Shown here: positions 45,125 through 53,782 of the stretch, in pieces
Position numbering within the stretch: position 1 is the stretch's first letter
Layout of the letters: the number at the start of each line of letters is the position of its first letter
DNA from: Bacteroidota bacterium
GTDB lineage: Bacteria > Bacteroidota > Bacteroidia > Chitinophagales > Chitinophagaceae
DNA length: 64,000 nucleotides
NCBI GenBank assembly: GCA_018266555.1
Contig: JAFEAF010000003.1
Span: 53,114-117,113 of the forward strand
Reading direction: 5' to 3'
Notes under the pieces: generated by a model
Database searches by the model: none
What the model was told of the DNA's origin: nothing
What the model saw: only the letters and a program-made list of their open reading frames with translations
Translations under genes and position numbers: made by a program

Positions 45125-46756
45125 ATGAACTTCGGAACTTTTTCTTTCCCGATACCAGTTAATGAAACTGTTTTACATTATGCTCCCGGCTCGCCGGAAC
45201 GGAGACGGTTGAAAGAAGTGTTGGCAGAGTTGAAAAAGCAACAGGTAGATGTGCCCATGTATATCGGCAGCAAAGAAGTACGGACTAATAAAAAAGTCGA
45301 AATGCATCCACCGCATGAATTAAAACATACATTAGGCTATTTCAATGCAGGAGACGAAAAGCATGTGAAACAGGCTATAGTTTCAGCACTGGCCGCTAAA
45401 GAAAATTGGGCCAATACCAGTTGGGAGAACCGTGCTAATATTTTCCTGAAAGCTGCTGACCTGATGGCAACCAAATATCGTCCATACATGAATGCTACAA
45501 CCATGTTAGGGCAAAGCAAGAATGTTTTCCAGGCAGAGATTGATTCAGCATGTGAATTGATAGATTTTTTACGATTCAATGTTCATTTTCTATCTGAAAT
45601 ATATAAGCAACAACCCATCAGCAGCCCTGGTATGCACAACCGGATGGAATATCGCCCGTTGGAAGGATTTGTATTGGCAGTTACACCATTTAACTTTACC
45701 GCTATCGGTGGAAATCTTCCCACATCTGCTGCCATGTGTGGCAATGTGGTAATATGGAAATGCGCTAATACCCAGGTCTATTCTGCGCAAATGTTTATGC
45801 GTATTTTAAAAGAATCCGGCTTACCGGATGGCGTGATCAACCTGATCTTCGTGGATGGCCCAACTATTGGCAGGGTTTGTTTCAACCATCGTGACTTTGC
45901 CGGGGTGCATTTCACCGGCTCAACCGGAGTATTTAATAATATGTGGGAAACGATCGGTAAAAATATGGCAATGTATAAATCCTATCCACGCATTGTGGGT
46001 GAAACGGGAGGTAAGGATTTTGTAGTGGCACATAAAAGCGCTGATGTAGATGTATTGGTAACGGCATTGCTTCGTGGAGCATTTGAATACCAGGGACAAA
46101 AATGTTCGGCTGCATCCAGGGCTTATATCCCATCTAATTTAGCTGATGAAGTAAAACAAAAACTGATAGCCGGTGTAAAAAGTTTTAAAATAGGAAGCCC
46201 CGAAGATTTTACCAACTTTATTAATGCAGTGATTGATGAAAAAAGTTTTGAAAACATCAAACGTTATATTGATCATGCAAGAAAGGATCCGAAAGCACAG
46301 ATATGGGTAGGAGGGAAATGTGATAAAAAAGATGGCTATTTTATTCAGCCAACGGTTATTGAAGCAAAAGACCCGAAGTATGTCTCCATGTGCGAAGAAA
46401 TTTTCGGGCCGGTATTGACCGTTTATATTTACCCGGCTAATCGGTTTGAACAAACATTGGAACTCGTTAATAACACATCTCCTTATGCATTGACTGGATC
46501 TATCATTGCAAAAGATAGAACCGCAATTGAACTGGCCACAAATAAATTGAGAAATTCTGCCGGTAATTTTTACATCAATGATAAACCGACTGGAGCTGTT
46601 GTTGGCCAGCAACCTTTTGGAGGAGCCAGGGCCAGTGGCACTAACGATAAAGCAGGAAGTATTTTGAACTTATATCGTTGGCTTAGTGCGAGAACCGTTA
46701 AGGAAACATTCAATTCTCCGGTAGATTATACATATCATTTTATGGAAGAAAAATAG
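45125..46756 (+). CDS. pruA: L-glutamate gamma-semialdehyde (delta-1-pyrroline-5-carboxylate) dehydrogenase
   Basis: NAD-dependent aldehyde dehydrogenase that turns glutamate semialdehyde from proline degradation into glutamate. The 543-residue cytoplasmic protein shows the P5CDH group features: MEYRPLEGFVLAVTPFNFTAIGGNLPTS, GETGGKDF (catalytic Glu near 293), and GQKCSAASRAYIP with the catalytic Cys near 327, plus TGAVVGQQPFGGARASGTNDKAG near the C-terminus. No proline dehydrogenase domain is fused and none is adjacent, so the partner enzyme is elsewhere in the genome. Confidence 0.94.
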   Translation: MNFGTFSFPIPVNETVLHYAPGSPERRRLKEVLAELKKQQVDVPMYIGSKEVRTNKKVEMHPPHELKHTLGYFNAGDEKHVKQAIVSALAAKENWANTSWENRANIFLKAADLMATKYRPYMNATTMLGQSKNVFQAEIDSACELIDFLRFNVHFLSEIYKQQPISSPGMHNRMEYRPLEGFVLAVTPFNFTAIGGNLPTSAAMCGNVVIWKCANTQVYSAQMFMRILKESGLPDGVINLIFVDGPTIGRVCFNHRDFAGVHFTGSTGVFNNMWETIGKNMAMYKSYPRIVGETGGKDFVVAHKSADVDVLVTALLRGAFEYQGQKCSAASRAYIPSNLADEVKQKLIAGVKSFKIGSPEDFTNFINAVIDEKSFENIKRYIDHARKDPKAQIWVGGKCDKKDGYFIQPTVIEAKDPKYVSMCEEIFGPVLTVYIYPANRFEQTLELVNNTSPYALTGSIIAKDRTAIELATNKLRNSAGNFYINDKPTGAVVGQQPFGGARASGTNDKAGSILNLYRWLSARTVKETFNSPVDYTYHFMEEK

Positions 46757-46812
46757 AATAAATATTTGATAATTAATTAAATATAAAATTTATCTTATTT
46801 TATATAATAGTA

Positions 46813-46820
46813 TAATTTTG
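46813..46820 (+). promoter_or_regulatory. Candidate -7 element for the first barrel gene
   Basis: TAATTTTG lies 78-85 bases before the start of the outer-membrane barrel gene at 46898 and fits TAnnTTTG. Confidence 0.45.
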
Positions 46821-46897
46821 TAGTTATATGACTAAAAGCCTATGATTTATAAAAAGGATTTTTTATGTTTGTGGCATTATTAACAAAAAAAAATTAT

Positions 46898-47488
46898 ATG
46901 AAAAAAATCTTATTCTTATTAATGGTTTCTTCCTTTGTAATTGCAGCTAAAGCCCAATTCGGTTTTAATGCAGGGATAAATATCTCAAGTATGCACGGAA
47001 GTGATGTGGACAACAGCTTTAAAAGCAAAATCGGATTCCATGCTGGTGCATTTTACAACATAGCTGTTGCAAATTCAATTTCTGTTCAAACTGAAGCTTC
47101 TTATTCAGGTGAAGGAGCTAAGGTAGATGCTGATGGTGAATCTGGTAAGTATGAGCTTGGGTATTTAAATATCGCTGCCTTATTCCGTTACAATTTTCAA
47201 GGCGGATTTAACCTGGGAACCGGCCCTCAGTATGGATTCTTATTAAGTGCAAAAGCAAAAGGGAGTGGACAAACTGTAGATATAAAAGACCAAATGAAAA
47301 GTGGTAATTTTAGCTGGGCATTTGCCGCTGGTTATGATTTGCCAATGGGCGTTGGTTTCTATGGCAGGTACAATTTGGGACTTTCAAAAATTGTAGATGA
47401 AACAGGTGTTGATGTAAAAGCAAGCAGTTTCCAGATAGGAGTTCGCTATACCATCAATAAAGGTGAAGGAAATACAAAATCAAAATAA
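46898..47488 (+). CDS. Porin-family outer-membrane beta-barrel protein (PorT/OmpW-like), copy 1
   Basis: Small outer-membrane barrel; 196 residues from ATG 46898, which yields signal peptide MKKILFLLMVSSFVIAAKAQ (upstream in-frame ATG 46865 would bury it). Mature barrel begins FGFNAGINISSMHG. Alternating hydrophobic strands and aromatic ends are visible, with SYSGEGAKVDADGESGKYELGYLNIAALFRYNF-type strands, YGFLLSAKAKG, GYDLPMGVGFYGRYNLGLSKI and the C-terminal FQIGVRYTIN. The next gene is a close paralogue with the same layout. Function in either copy is unknown. Confidence 0.85.
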   Translation: MKKILFLLMVSSFVIAAKAQFGFNAGINISSMHGSDVDNSFKSKIGFHAGAFYNIAVANSISVQTEASYSGEGAKVDADGESGKYELGYLNIAALFRYNFQGGFNLGTGPQYGFLLSAKAKGSGQTVDIKDQMKSGNFSWAFAAGYDLPMGVGFYGRYNLGLSKIVDETGVDVKASSFQIGVRYTINKGEGNTKSK

Positions 47489-47507
47489 TATTTTCAATAC
47501 TTAACTT

Positions 47508-47537
47508 AAAAAGCTGTCTTATCGGGCAGCTTTTTTT
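47508..47537 (+). terminator. Terminator between the two barrel genes
   Basis: AAAAAGCTG (47508-47516) pairs with CAGCTTTTT (47527-47535), a 9 bp stem with a 10-base loop and a run of seven T. The copies are therefore probably transcribed separately. Confidence 0.85.
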
Positions 47538-47775
47538 ATTTCGAATTGTTGGTCACTCCCCCGATAAAGTTTAGAATTTCTGTATGATTCATTCAACGTT
47601 AATAATTTCTACACATATCAAATTAATTGAAATAATTTTCCTTCTATCTTTTTCTTCAATAGCATGTTGAAATATATTCTACTCATTCCAATGAAAAAAA
47701 AGGAATTTAACGAAGCTGACAATGATTTGAAAATTAGTTTATATTTACTCATCCTTTTAAATAAAATTTACTGAT

Positions 47776-48360
47776 ATGAGAAAAACATTTTTTTGCCTGC
47801 TAGTGTCCGGGATTTTTATCATTCGGGTTCATGCCCAATTTGGAGTAAACGGCGGCCTGAATATCTCAAACGTCAGGGGAGATGTAGTGCAAAACAGTAA
47901 AAGCAAACCCGGTCTTCATCTTGGAGTGTTTTATAAAATTCCATTACCAGCCGGTATTGCGATTCAAGTGGAAGCAGCTTATTCGGGAGAAGGAGCAAAA
48001 ACCGTTATTACCGGGAGCCAATGGAAGTATAATTTTGACTATTTAAATCTTGCAGCTTTATTCCGTTATGACTTTGAGGGCGGTTTTAATGTCGCTACTG
48101 GATTTCAATATGGAATTTTATTAAGCGCAAAACTTAAATCAACAGGAAATACTGTGGACTATAAGAACGGAGTGAGAAACGTAAATTATAGTTGGGCTTT
48201 TGCGGCCGGTTATGACTTACCCTTAGGTGTGGGCTTTTATGGAAGGTATAATTTAGGGATGTCTGATATAGCAAAAGACAGCCAGGGCGGTAGCATGAAG
48301 GCAAGTACATTCCAGGTGGGGGTTCGCTATAATATTCACCTTAGCAAAGAAAAAAAATAG
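47776..48360 (+). CDS. Porin-family outer-membrane beta-barrel protein (PorT/OmpW-like), copy 2
   Basis: A 194-residue paralogue of the preceding gene. It keeps FGVNGGLNISNVRGD, EAAYSGEGAKTVITG, FDYLNLAALFRYDFEGGF, YGILLSAKLKS, GYDLPLGVGFYGRYNLGMSDI and FQVGVRYNI. The two proteins match over their full length with moderate divergence, so this is an older tandem duplication. The signal peptide is MRKTFFCLLVSGIFIIRVHAQ. It has its own 287-base upstream spacer (47489-47775). Confidence 0.85.
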   Translation: MRKTFFCLLVSGIFIIRVHAQFGVNGGLNISNVRGDVVQNSKSKPGLHLGVFYKIPLPAGIAIQVEAAYSGEGAKTVITGSQWKYNFDYLNLAALFRYDFEGGFNVATGFQYGILLSAKLKSTGNTVDYKNGVRNVNYSWAFAAGYDLPLGVGFYGRYNLGMSDIAKDSQGGSMKASTFQVGVRYNIHLSKEKK

Positions 48361-48459
48361 TCATCTAATCTTTTGAAGAAGTAACTGCTTGAGGAAACGG
48401 GATTCAGGAATTAATAATATCAACTCTCGCAACAGCTTCTTATTTTTATAAAAAATCTC

Positions 48460-48984
48460 TTGAAAACAATTCTCACATCCCATCAACTTGCCATCACGAT
48501 TAAACGACTGGCCCACCAGGTATTGGAAAATCACATCAACCTTGAGAATACTGTAGTAATCGGAATTCAGCCCCGTGGTATTTTTTTATCGGATCAGATT
48601 GTAGCTGAAATAAAAAAACAATTGCCGGCAAAGAAGATTCAATATGGGAAATTAGATATTACTTTTTACAGGGATGATATCAGGAAAGAACTGCACGAAG
48701 CAAATCAAACCGATATTTTATTTTCCATTGAAGGGAAAAAAGTGGTTTTGATAGATGACGTTTTGTACACCGGCAGAACCATACGTGCAGCGCTGGATGC
48801 CTTGCTGGATTTTGGTCGCCCGGAGAAAGTAGAATTATGTGTATTGATTGATCGCCGCTTCAGCCGGCAGTTTCCTATACAACCGGATTATGTGGGGAAA
48901 TCCATTGATTCCATGGTGTCTCAAAAAGTAAAAGTCTTTTGGAATAAAAAAGATGGAAAAGAAGAAGTGGTATTTACTCACTGA
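48460..48984 (+). CDS. pyrR: PyrR-type bifunctional regulator / uracil phosphoribosyltransferase
   Basis: A 174-residue phosphoribosyltransferase of the PyrR family. TTG 48460 is the start, because the product MKTILTSHQLAITIKRLAHQVLENH matches PyrR from its N-terminus and no closer ATG fits. The PRPP loop is VVLIDDVLYTGRTIRAALDAL (about 91-111), and VELCVLIDRRFSRQFPIQPDYVGK is typical of PyrR. In Firmicutes PyrR binds a leader RNA in pyr operons; a matching leader was not found upstream of this gene. It lies 87 bases before pyrB, in the same direction. Confidence 0.9.
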   Translation: MKTILTSHQLAITIKRLAHQVLENHINLENTVVIGIQPRGIFLSDQIVAEIKKQLPAKKIQYGKLDITFYRDDIRKELHEANQTDILFSIEGKKVVLIDDVLYTGRTIRAALDALLDFGRPEKVELCVLIDRRFSRQFPIQPDYVGKSIDSMVSQKVKVFWNKKDGKEEVVFTH

Positions 48985-49071
48985 GAAATATATGAGTTTA
49001 AATAAGCCTTTTAAAACCCGGTAAAATACTTTTGCTGTTTGAATCAGAAGGCTTTAATTTCGCTTTTTAAG

Positions 49072-50007
49072 ATGAGCCTTTCTTCCAAACACCTGCTGGG
49101 AATCAGAGACCTCACACCCGCCGACATTTCAATTATTCTTAAAACAGCCACTCAATTCAAAGAAGTACTTCAAAGACCGATCAAGAAAGTTCCTTCCTTG
49201 CGTGATGTTACCATTGTCAATCTCTTTTTTGAAAACTCCACGAGGACCCGGATTTCATTTGAGTTAGCTGAAAGAAGATTAAGCGCCGATGTGATCAACT
49301 TTACTACATCTGCATCTTCAGTATCTAAAGGTGAAACGTTATTGGATACTGTAAATAATATTCTTTCCATGAAAGTGGACATGGTGGTGATGCGCCACAG
49401 CGCCAGCGGGGCCCCGCATTTTCTGGCACAACATATTCCAGCAGCAATCATCAATGCCGGAGACGGAATTAATGAACATCCCACACAGGCACTGCTGGAT
49501 TCATTTTCTATCAGTGAAAAAATTGGTAAACTAAAAGGAACCAAAGTGGCCATCATTGGCGATATCATGCACAGCCGGGTGGCGCAAAGCAATATTTATT
49601 TACTGAAAAAGATGGGAGTGGAGGTTACTGTTTGCGGCCCGCCTACATTGATCCCGAAATATATCAGCCAGGCACTGAATGTGAATGTAAGTTATAATCT
49701 GAAAGAAACTTTGGAGTGGTGTGATGTGGCGAATGTGTTGCGCATTCAACTCGAAAGACAGAACCAGGTTTTGTTTTCATCGCTACGGGAATATAGCCTT
49801 GCTTATGGTATCAACAGGCGAATGCTCGACAGCCTGAAAAAAGATATAGTGATCATGCACCCCGGCCCAATCAATCGGGGTGTGGAGTTGGACAGTGATG
49901 TGGCTGATAGCAGGCAATCCATCATATTGCAGCAGGTAGAGAACGGAGTAGCAGTGCGAATGGCTGTATTATATCTTTTGTCCGGAAGAAATCCTTCAGA
50001 TAATTAA
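49072..50007 (+). CDS. pyrB: Aspartate carbamoyltransferase, catalytic chain
   Basis: PyrB joins carbamoyl phosphate to aspartate, the first committed step of pyrimidine synthesis. ATG 49072 gives a 311-residue product beginning MSLSSKHLLGIRDLTPADI. The carbamoyl-phosphate binding loop is FENSTRTRISFELAERRL, with SVSKGETLLDTVNNI (containing the Ser-Val-Ser-Lys loop), MRHSASGAPH, and HPTQALLDSFSI later. No regulatory subunit gene pyrI is adjacent. Read together with pyrR upstream, it forms the start of a pyrimidine cluster. Confidence 0.94.
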   Translation: MSLSSKHLLGIRDLTPADISIILKTATQFKEVLQRPIKKVPSLRDVTIVNLFFENSTRTRISFELAERRLSADVINFTTSASSVSKGETLLDTVNNILSMKVDMVVMRHSASGAPHFLAQHIPAAIINAGDGINEHPTQALLDSFSISEKIGKLKGTKVAIIGDIMHSRVAQSNIYLLKKMGVEVTVCGPPTLIPKYISQALNVNVSYNLKETLEWCDVANVLRIQLERQNQVLFSSLREYSLAYGINRRMLDSLKKDIVIMHPGPINRGVELDSDVADSRQSIILQQVENGVAVRMAVLYLLSGRNPSDN

Positions 50008-50026
50008 TAATTATTAACCAATAATG

Positions 50027-50045
50027 ATTAGCTTTCATAGCTAAT
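50027..50045. other. Hairpin just upstream of coaD
   Basis: ATTAGCT (50027-50033) and AGCTAAT (50039-50045) form a 7 bp stem with loop TTCAT, extendable by a GU and a TA pair. It ends eight bases before the coaD ATG and has no T-run; it could affect translation of coaD. Confidence 0.35.
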
Positions 50046-50053
50046 TATAACCA

Positions 50054-50524
50054 ATGCAACGAATTTGTTTATTTCCCGGCACCTTTGATCCTGTTACTTT
50101 AGGTCACGTGGATATTATTGACAGGGCATTGCCATTATTCGATAAAATTATTGTTGGCATCGGGTTGAATGCTGCTAAAGAGCCGATGTTTTCTGCAGAG
50201 CAAAGGAAAAAGTGGATCGGTGAAATTTATAAACATGAATCAAAAGTGGAAGGCGCCATCTATGAAGGACTGACAGTTGATTTTTGTAAAAAGATCAATG
50301 CAAAATTTATTCTCCGGGGCATTCGTTATGTCAGCGATTTTGAATATGAAAAAACGATTGCAGATGCAAACCGTACCCTGGATCGCTCTATCGAAACCAT
50401 TTTTTTAACCGGGGAACCCAAATATACTTCTGTGGCCTCCACTATTGTCCGTGATATCATCCGGAATGGCGGTGATGCAAAACATTTTCTTCCAGATGTG
50501 GTTTTTAAATCTTTAAAAAAATAA
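50054..50524 (+). CDS. coaD: Phosphopantetheine adenylyltransferase
   Basis: CoaD transfers AMP to 4'-phosphopantetheine, the penultimate step of coenzyme A synthesis. The 156-residue nucleotidyltransferase has the (T/S)xGH-bearing start FPGTFDPVTLGHVDII with His near 17, the substrate segment FILRGIRYVSDFEYE, and the late YTSVASTIVRDI region. Full length matches the usual size of 155-165. It lies 46 bases after pyrB, in the same direction. Confidence 0.94.
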   Translation: MQRICLFPGTFDPVTLGHVDIIDRALPLFDKIIVGIGLNAAKEPMFSAEQRKKWIGEIYKHESKVEGAIYEGLTVDFCKKINAKFILRGIRYVSDFEYEKTIADANRTLDRSIETIFLTGEPKYTSVASTIVRDIIRNGGDAKHFLPDVVFKSLKK

Positions 50525-50583
50525 AAGTTTATACTGATCTCGTAAGTGTGATTGGTGTAGTTGTTATAATTTTTTAGGAAAAG

Positions 50584-51213
50584 TTAAGTGGCTTTAAGAG
50601 CCATTTTCAATACATCTGCTATGGAGGGAAAACAATTCATCAGGTAAACCGGTATTTCTTCTTGCTTTGCCCATTTTATTTCAATAATTTCTTCTTCTGT
50701 CTGAGGTGTGAGTGGCTGATCGCTTTTTGTTTTCATCAGAAACCAATGAGATTCTTTTAAAATAAAGTGTGTTCCTTCATGATAAGTGTGATAGGTAAGT
50801 GTAAAAAATTTATCAAGCTTTATTTTTTGTAGTCCCGTTTCTTCCCGCACTTCCCTGATGGCGCAATCTTCCGGAGATTCTCCTTTTTCCATTTTCCCTT
50901 TTGGCAAGTCCCATTTCCCCCGTCTGAATATCAGTAACACGTCTTTTTTTTCATTATATACCAAACCTCCGGCCGCAGTTACCAAAGTAAATTTTTTGAA
51001 AAAAGCTTTTTTAAGCTCCGGAAGATCTTTATGATAAAAAACACCGGCATGTACACGGGGTTGCTGCATTTCATGAATGATTGTTTTGATAGTATGCGCA
51101 TTCAATTCATCAATAAAAACAATGTCGTCATGATGTATCATTGGTTGCATTGTTTCATCCATAGCATCACAGAGAAAAAGAGGCCGGTCGTTGAAAAAAA
51201 TTTTTATGTGCAT
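50584..51213 (-). CDS. Nudix hydrolase with N-terminal extension
   Basis: A 209-residue protein whose C-terminal half (about 77-205) is a Nudix domain with the box GKMEKGESPEDCAIREVREETGL (given in parts: GKMEKGES and REVREETGL), the pyrophosphohydrolase signature that positions the metal-binding Glu residues. The first 75 residues form an extra small domain, beginning MHIKIFFNDRPLFLCDAMDE, which I cannot assign. Substrate unknown; diadenosine polyphosphate-type or nucleotide clean-up roles are typical of such proteins. It is on the strand opposite to its neighbours and diverges from pyrE. Confidence 0.85.
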   Translation of the reverse strand: MHIKIFFNDRPLFLCDAMDETMQPMIHHDDIVFIDELNAHTIKTIIHEMQQPRVHAGVFYHKDLPELKKAFFKKFTLVTAAGGLVYNEKKDVLLIFRRGKWDLPKGKMEKGESPEDCAIREVREETGLQKIKLDKFFTLTYHTYHEGTHFILKESHWFLMKTKSDQPLTPQTEEEIIEIKWAKQEEIPVYLMNCFPSIADVLKMALKAT

Positions 51214-51255
51214 AAATAATTTCCGGGTTTAAATTTTATGTTTCAATTTCGCCGA

Positions 51256-51891
51256 ATGACAGATGCCAAAATCGTAGCTGAAAAGCTACTTCAAGTTAAT
51301 GCAGTTCAGTTAAACCCTGAACATCCTTTTTTATGGGCCAGCGGCTGGAAAAGTCCCATTTACTGTGACAACCGCAGGGTGCTGTCTTTCCCTTTTGTCC
51401 GTGATTTTATCAAATCGGAGCTGTGTAATATGGTTTTTGAAAAATTTCCTGATGCTGATTTACTGGCCGGTGTAGCCACAGCGGGTATTGCCTGGGGCGC
51501 TATGGTTGCCGACCAGTTGAAACTTCCATATATCTATGTGCGTCCAAAACCAAAAGAACACGGACTCGGAAACCAGATTGAAGGCTTTTATCAAAAAGAA
51601 CAAAAAACAGTTGTGATCGAAGACCTGGTATCAACAGGAAAAAGCAGCCTGCAGGTGGTGGATGTGTTAAAAAAAGAAGGGTTAAATGTGATGGGCATGG
51701 TTTCTATTTTCAACTATGGATTTTCTGTAGCTGCAGAAGTGATCTCAAAAACAAATCTTGAATATTATTCTCTCACAAACTATCCTTCATTTATTGAATT
51801 GGCGATTGAAAAAGGGATTGTATCAACCAGTCAACAGGAAATTTTGTTAAAGTGGCGGGATGACCCGGCTCATTGGAAAGGAGTTTTGTAA
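51256..51891 (+). CDS. pyrE: Orotate phosphoribosyltransferase
   Basis: PyrE makes orotidine 5'-phosphate from orotate and PRPP in pyrimidine synthesis. ATG 51256 is favoured (MTDAKIVAEKLLQVNAVQ); ATG 51238 would add six residues. Features are PFLWASGWKSPIYCDNRRVLSFP (orotate pocket), AGVATAGIAWG, YVRPKPKEHGLGNQIEG and the PRPP motif VVIEDLVSTGKSSLQVVDVL. Size of 211 residues is normal. It belongs to the loose pyrR-pyrB-pyrE group and is followed after only 27 bases by an HMA-domain gene. Confidence 0.93.
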   Translation: MTDAKIVAEKLLQVNAVQLNPEHPFLWASGWKSPIYCDNRRVLSFPFVRDFIKSELCNMVFEKFPDADLLAGVATAGIAWGAMVADQLKLPYIYVRPKPKEHGLGNQIEGFYQKEQKTVVIEDLVSTGKSSLQVVDVLKKEGLNVMGMVSIFNYGFSVAAEVISKTNLEYYSLTNYPSFIELAIEKGIVSTSQQEILLKWRDDPAHWKGVL

Positions 51892-51918
51892 TTTACCGTG
51901 GCTAAAAAAATTGTAACT

Positions 51919-52296
51919 ATGAAAATATTATTTGCCATACTTGCTATTTCTATTTTTTCTTTTGCTGCTATGGCCCAGGTAAAACCCGTATTAACAGCAA
52001 AGATCAAAACACCGAATGCCCGTTGTGAAGAGTGTAAAACAAAAATTGAAACCTACCTGAAAAGGTATGATGGGGTCATCTCCGTAAATGTAAATACTCA
52101 TAAGGGAGAAACGACCGTGAAATTTATCACCGATCGCACAAATATTGAGGAAATAAAGACGGCCATTGCCAATGTGGGCTTTGATGCAGATGATGTGCCT
52201 GCCAACCCTGATTTTTATAAGTTGCTACCGAAATGCTGCAAGAAACCCGAAGATGGTGGTGTTCCTATTAAGAAAACATCAGACCCATCTCAATGA
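51919..52296 (+). CDS. Exported heavy-metal-associated (HMA) domain protein
   Basis: A 125-residue protein with an N-terminal signal sequence (MKILFAILAISIFSFAAMAQ) and a single ferredoxin-like HMA domain (about 22-95). The metal-binding pair is Cys-Glu-Glu-Cys in NARCEECKTKIETYL, followed by VISVNVNTHKGETTVKFI, the strand pattern of metallochaperones. A later LPKCCKKPEDGG adds cysteines. The ATG at 51919 is chosen because a GTG at 51898 would precede a worse signal sequence. It is probably co-transcribed with pyrE; the metal and partner are unknown. Confidence 0.85.
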   Translation: MKILFAILAISIFSFAAMAQVKPVLTAKIKTPNARCEECKTKIETYLKRYDGVISVNVNTHKGETTVKFITDRTNIEEIKTAIANVGFDADDVPANPDFYKLLPKCCKKPEDGGVPIKKTSDPSQ

Positions 52297-52303
52297 AAAA
52301 TGC

Positions 52304-52783
52304 TTAGTGAAATAGTTTCGACACATCCTGCTTTCCTTCATACCGGATTGGATAATGAATAAAGACTCCTCCCTTTCCGATCCTTGCTTTGCCCTCAATT
52401 TTAAAATTTACTTCAGGTTTAAAAAGTAAAGTCGTAACATTCTTCATTGCATTTTTCATATTTACATTTAATTTTACCGGAACGGTAAAATCAGAGTGAC
52501 CCGGAATTTTTATGGAAGTATCCATCGTAAAATGGCCTAGCATTTGTTCATCCATCCAGGCATCACCTTCCGCATTTTTTAACTGAAGACCTGAACGGTT
52601 AGGATTAAAATAATTCAAATGAATTGATATTATGGATTCCTTTAGCCCTATTCCGCTCACCTGAAGATCGTCAATACCTTTGAATACCGGATCTTTGATT
52701 GCTTTACAGGAAAACAAACTGAAAAACAAAATGCCGGTTAACCAAATCCTGAAGTGTGGATTAAGTCTTATAAATTTCTTCAT
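52304..52783 (-). CDS. LEA14-like lipoprotein
   Basis: The 159-residue product from ATG 52783 has a hydrophobic leader and lipobox ending FSLFSC (Cys near 24). The mature domain is a beta-sandwich similar to LEA14/WHy proteins: IKDPVFKGIDDLQVSGIGLKESIISIHLNYFNPNRSGLQLKNAEGDAWM in its strands, then a second repeat ending IEGKARIGKGGVFIHYPIRYEGK. Function of bacterial LEA14-like lipoproteins is unclear; binding or desiccation stress is only suggestive. It ends seven bases from the stop of the convergent HMA gene. Confidence 0.8.
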   Translation of the reverse strand: MKKFIRLNPHFRIWLTGILFFSLFSCKAIKDPVFKGIDDLQVSGIGLKESIISIHLNYFNPNRSGLQLKNAEGDAWMDEQMLGHFTMDTSIKIPGHSDFTVPVKLNVNMKNAMKNVTTLLFKPEVNFKIEGKARIGKGGVFIHYPIRYEGKQDVSKLFH

Positions 52784-52815
52784 TGGATTCTCATTTTTTT
52801 GCCCCTGTAAGTCAA

Positions 52816-53007
52816 TTATATTTCCAGCCGCTCCAATACTATTAAAGCTTCCAACAGTTTGTTCCAGGCTTTTTGCCATTCTTCTTTGGCATGGTGTAGT
52901 TTCTCATGATCTTCTTCTTTCAATGCATTCTTTTTGGACTGTACATAATCTTCCAGTTTTTGAAGAGATTCCTTATTCAGTTCCTCAAGCTTTTTTTTGG
53001 GTTCCAT
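52816..53007 (-). CDS. Short charged coiled-coil protein
   Basis: A 63-residue protein, MEPKKKLEELNKESLQKLED and onward, with alternating Lys and Glu and a heptad pattern typical of a coiled coil or antiparallel helix pair. No signal peptide. It starts at an ATG with an AT-rich spacer upstream and ends 32 bases before the LEA14-like start. I consider it real because no overlapping gene is better supported and its composition differs from a chance frame. Function unknown. Confidence 0.5.
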   Translation of the reverse strand: MEPKKKLEELNKESLQKLEDYVQSKKNALKEEDHEKLHHAKEEWQKAWNKLLEALIVLERLEI

Positions 53008-53148
53008 AATTTTATTTTAAGATAGATATATTTCTGCCCCGAAGTTAGCTCTACAAAACTGAAAAGTAGATTGCTACACTACAGATTTAATATTTTTTTT
53101 TACTAAAATAAAAATTTAATAGCCTTTATGATTCCATTTTAATTCTAC

Positions 53149-53676
53149 TTAAAACCGGTAGCCCATAGAAATGCCGGGTATGAACCGGCTGCCTTCATCT
53201 TCGTTCAGTGAATTATTATCTTTAGACAATTTTATTTCATATCCATAACCAATAGTGGGGGAAGTGTACACATGAGTGCCGAAAATAAACTGGTAACCAC
53301 CTTCAAAAGTTGGCATAATAGAAGAACTGTTTGCTTTTTCTTTGCCCGCAAAATTATTGAAGAGAAATGTTGCCCGGAAACCTAAGAAGGCATTGCCATT
53401 TCCACTGTTGCTATAACTAAATCCCCGGCGATAACCAACATAAAATCCGAATCCTGAGTATTCCGAATAAGATTTTTTAGATGAAAAATTATAGGTAAGG
53501 CCGAAGCTCCAACTGTTTTTATTGCTGAAACCTTCATACCGGCCACCAATCATATTATCATTAGCTCCTTTACCGAATGCATGCTGGGCTTCTGCGCCTA
53601 ATTCCCAAATACTTTGTGAAAAACTGATTGCATTAAATAGAATAATGCATGTCAGAAAGCAAGTGAGTTTTTTCAT
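53149..53676 (-). CDS. Exported protein, probable outer-membrane barrel
   Basis: A 175-residue secreted protein (signal peptide MKKLTCFLTCIILFNAISFSQ). The rest is beta-rich with aromatic-ended strands: GGRYEGFSNKNSWSFGLTYNF, GFGFYVGYRRGFSYSN, AFLGFRATFLFNN, MPTFEGGYQFIFG, TIGYGYEIKLSKD, and a C-terminal FIPGISMGYRF ending in Phe, the usual end of an outer-membrane barrel. No relation to the two PorT-like copies is evident. Single gene. Confidence 0.75.
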   Translation of the reverse strand: MKKLTCFLTCIILFNAISFSQSIWELGAEAQHAFGKGANDNMIGGRYEGFSNKNSWSFGLTYNFSSKKSYSEYSGFGFYVGYRRGFSYSNSGNGNAFLGFRATFLFNNFAGKEKANSSSIMPTFEGGYQFIFGTHVYTSPTIGYGYEIKLSKDNNSLNEDEGSRFIPGISMGYRF

Positions 53677-53782
53677 AAAAAAATAATTTTCTGAATGTAA
53701 TAAAATATTTGAAAATATTACCTGTTTGGCAGCGGGAATTTTTCAGGGTTGGGTGCCTGTCATTATTCTAAATTAAATATCA

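Noticed and set aside
48361..48459. PyrR attenuator before pyrR
   Set aside because: There is a GAAG/CTTC pairing followed by ATTTTTAT, but the conserved PyrR binding loop sequence is absent; evidence is too thin.
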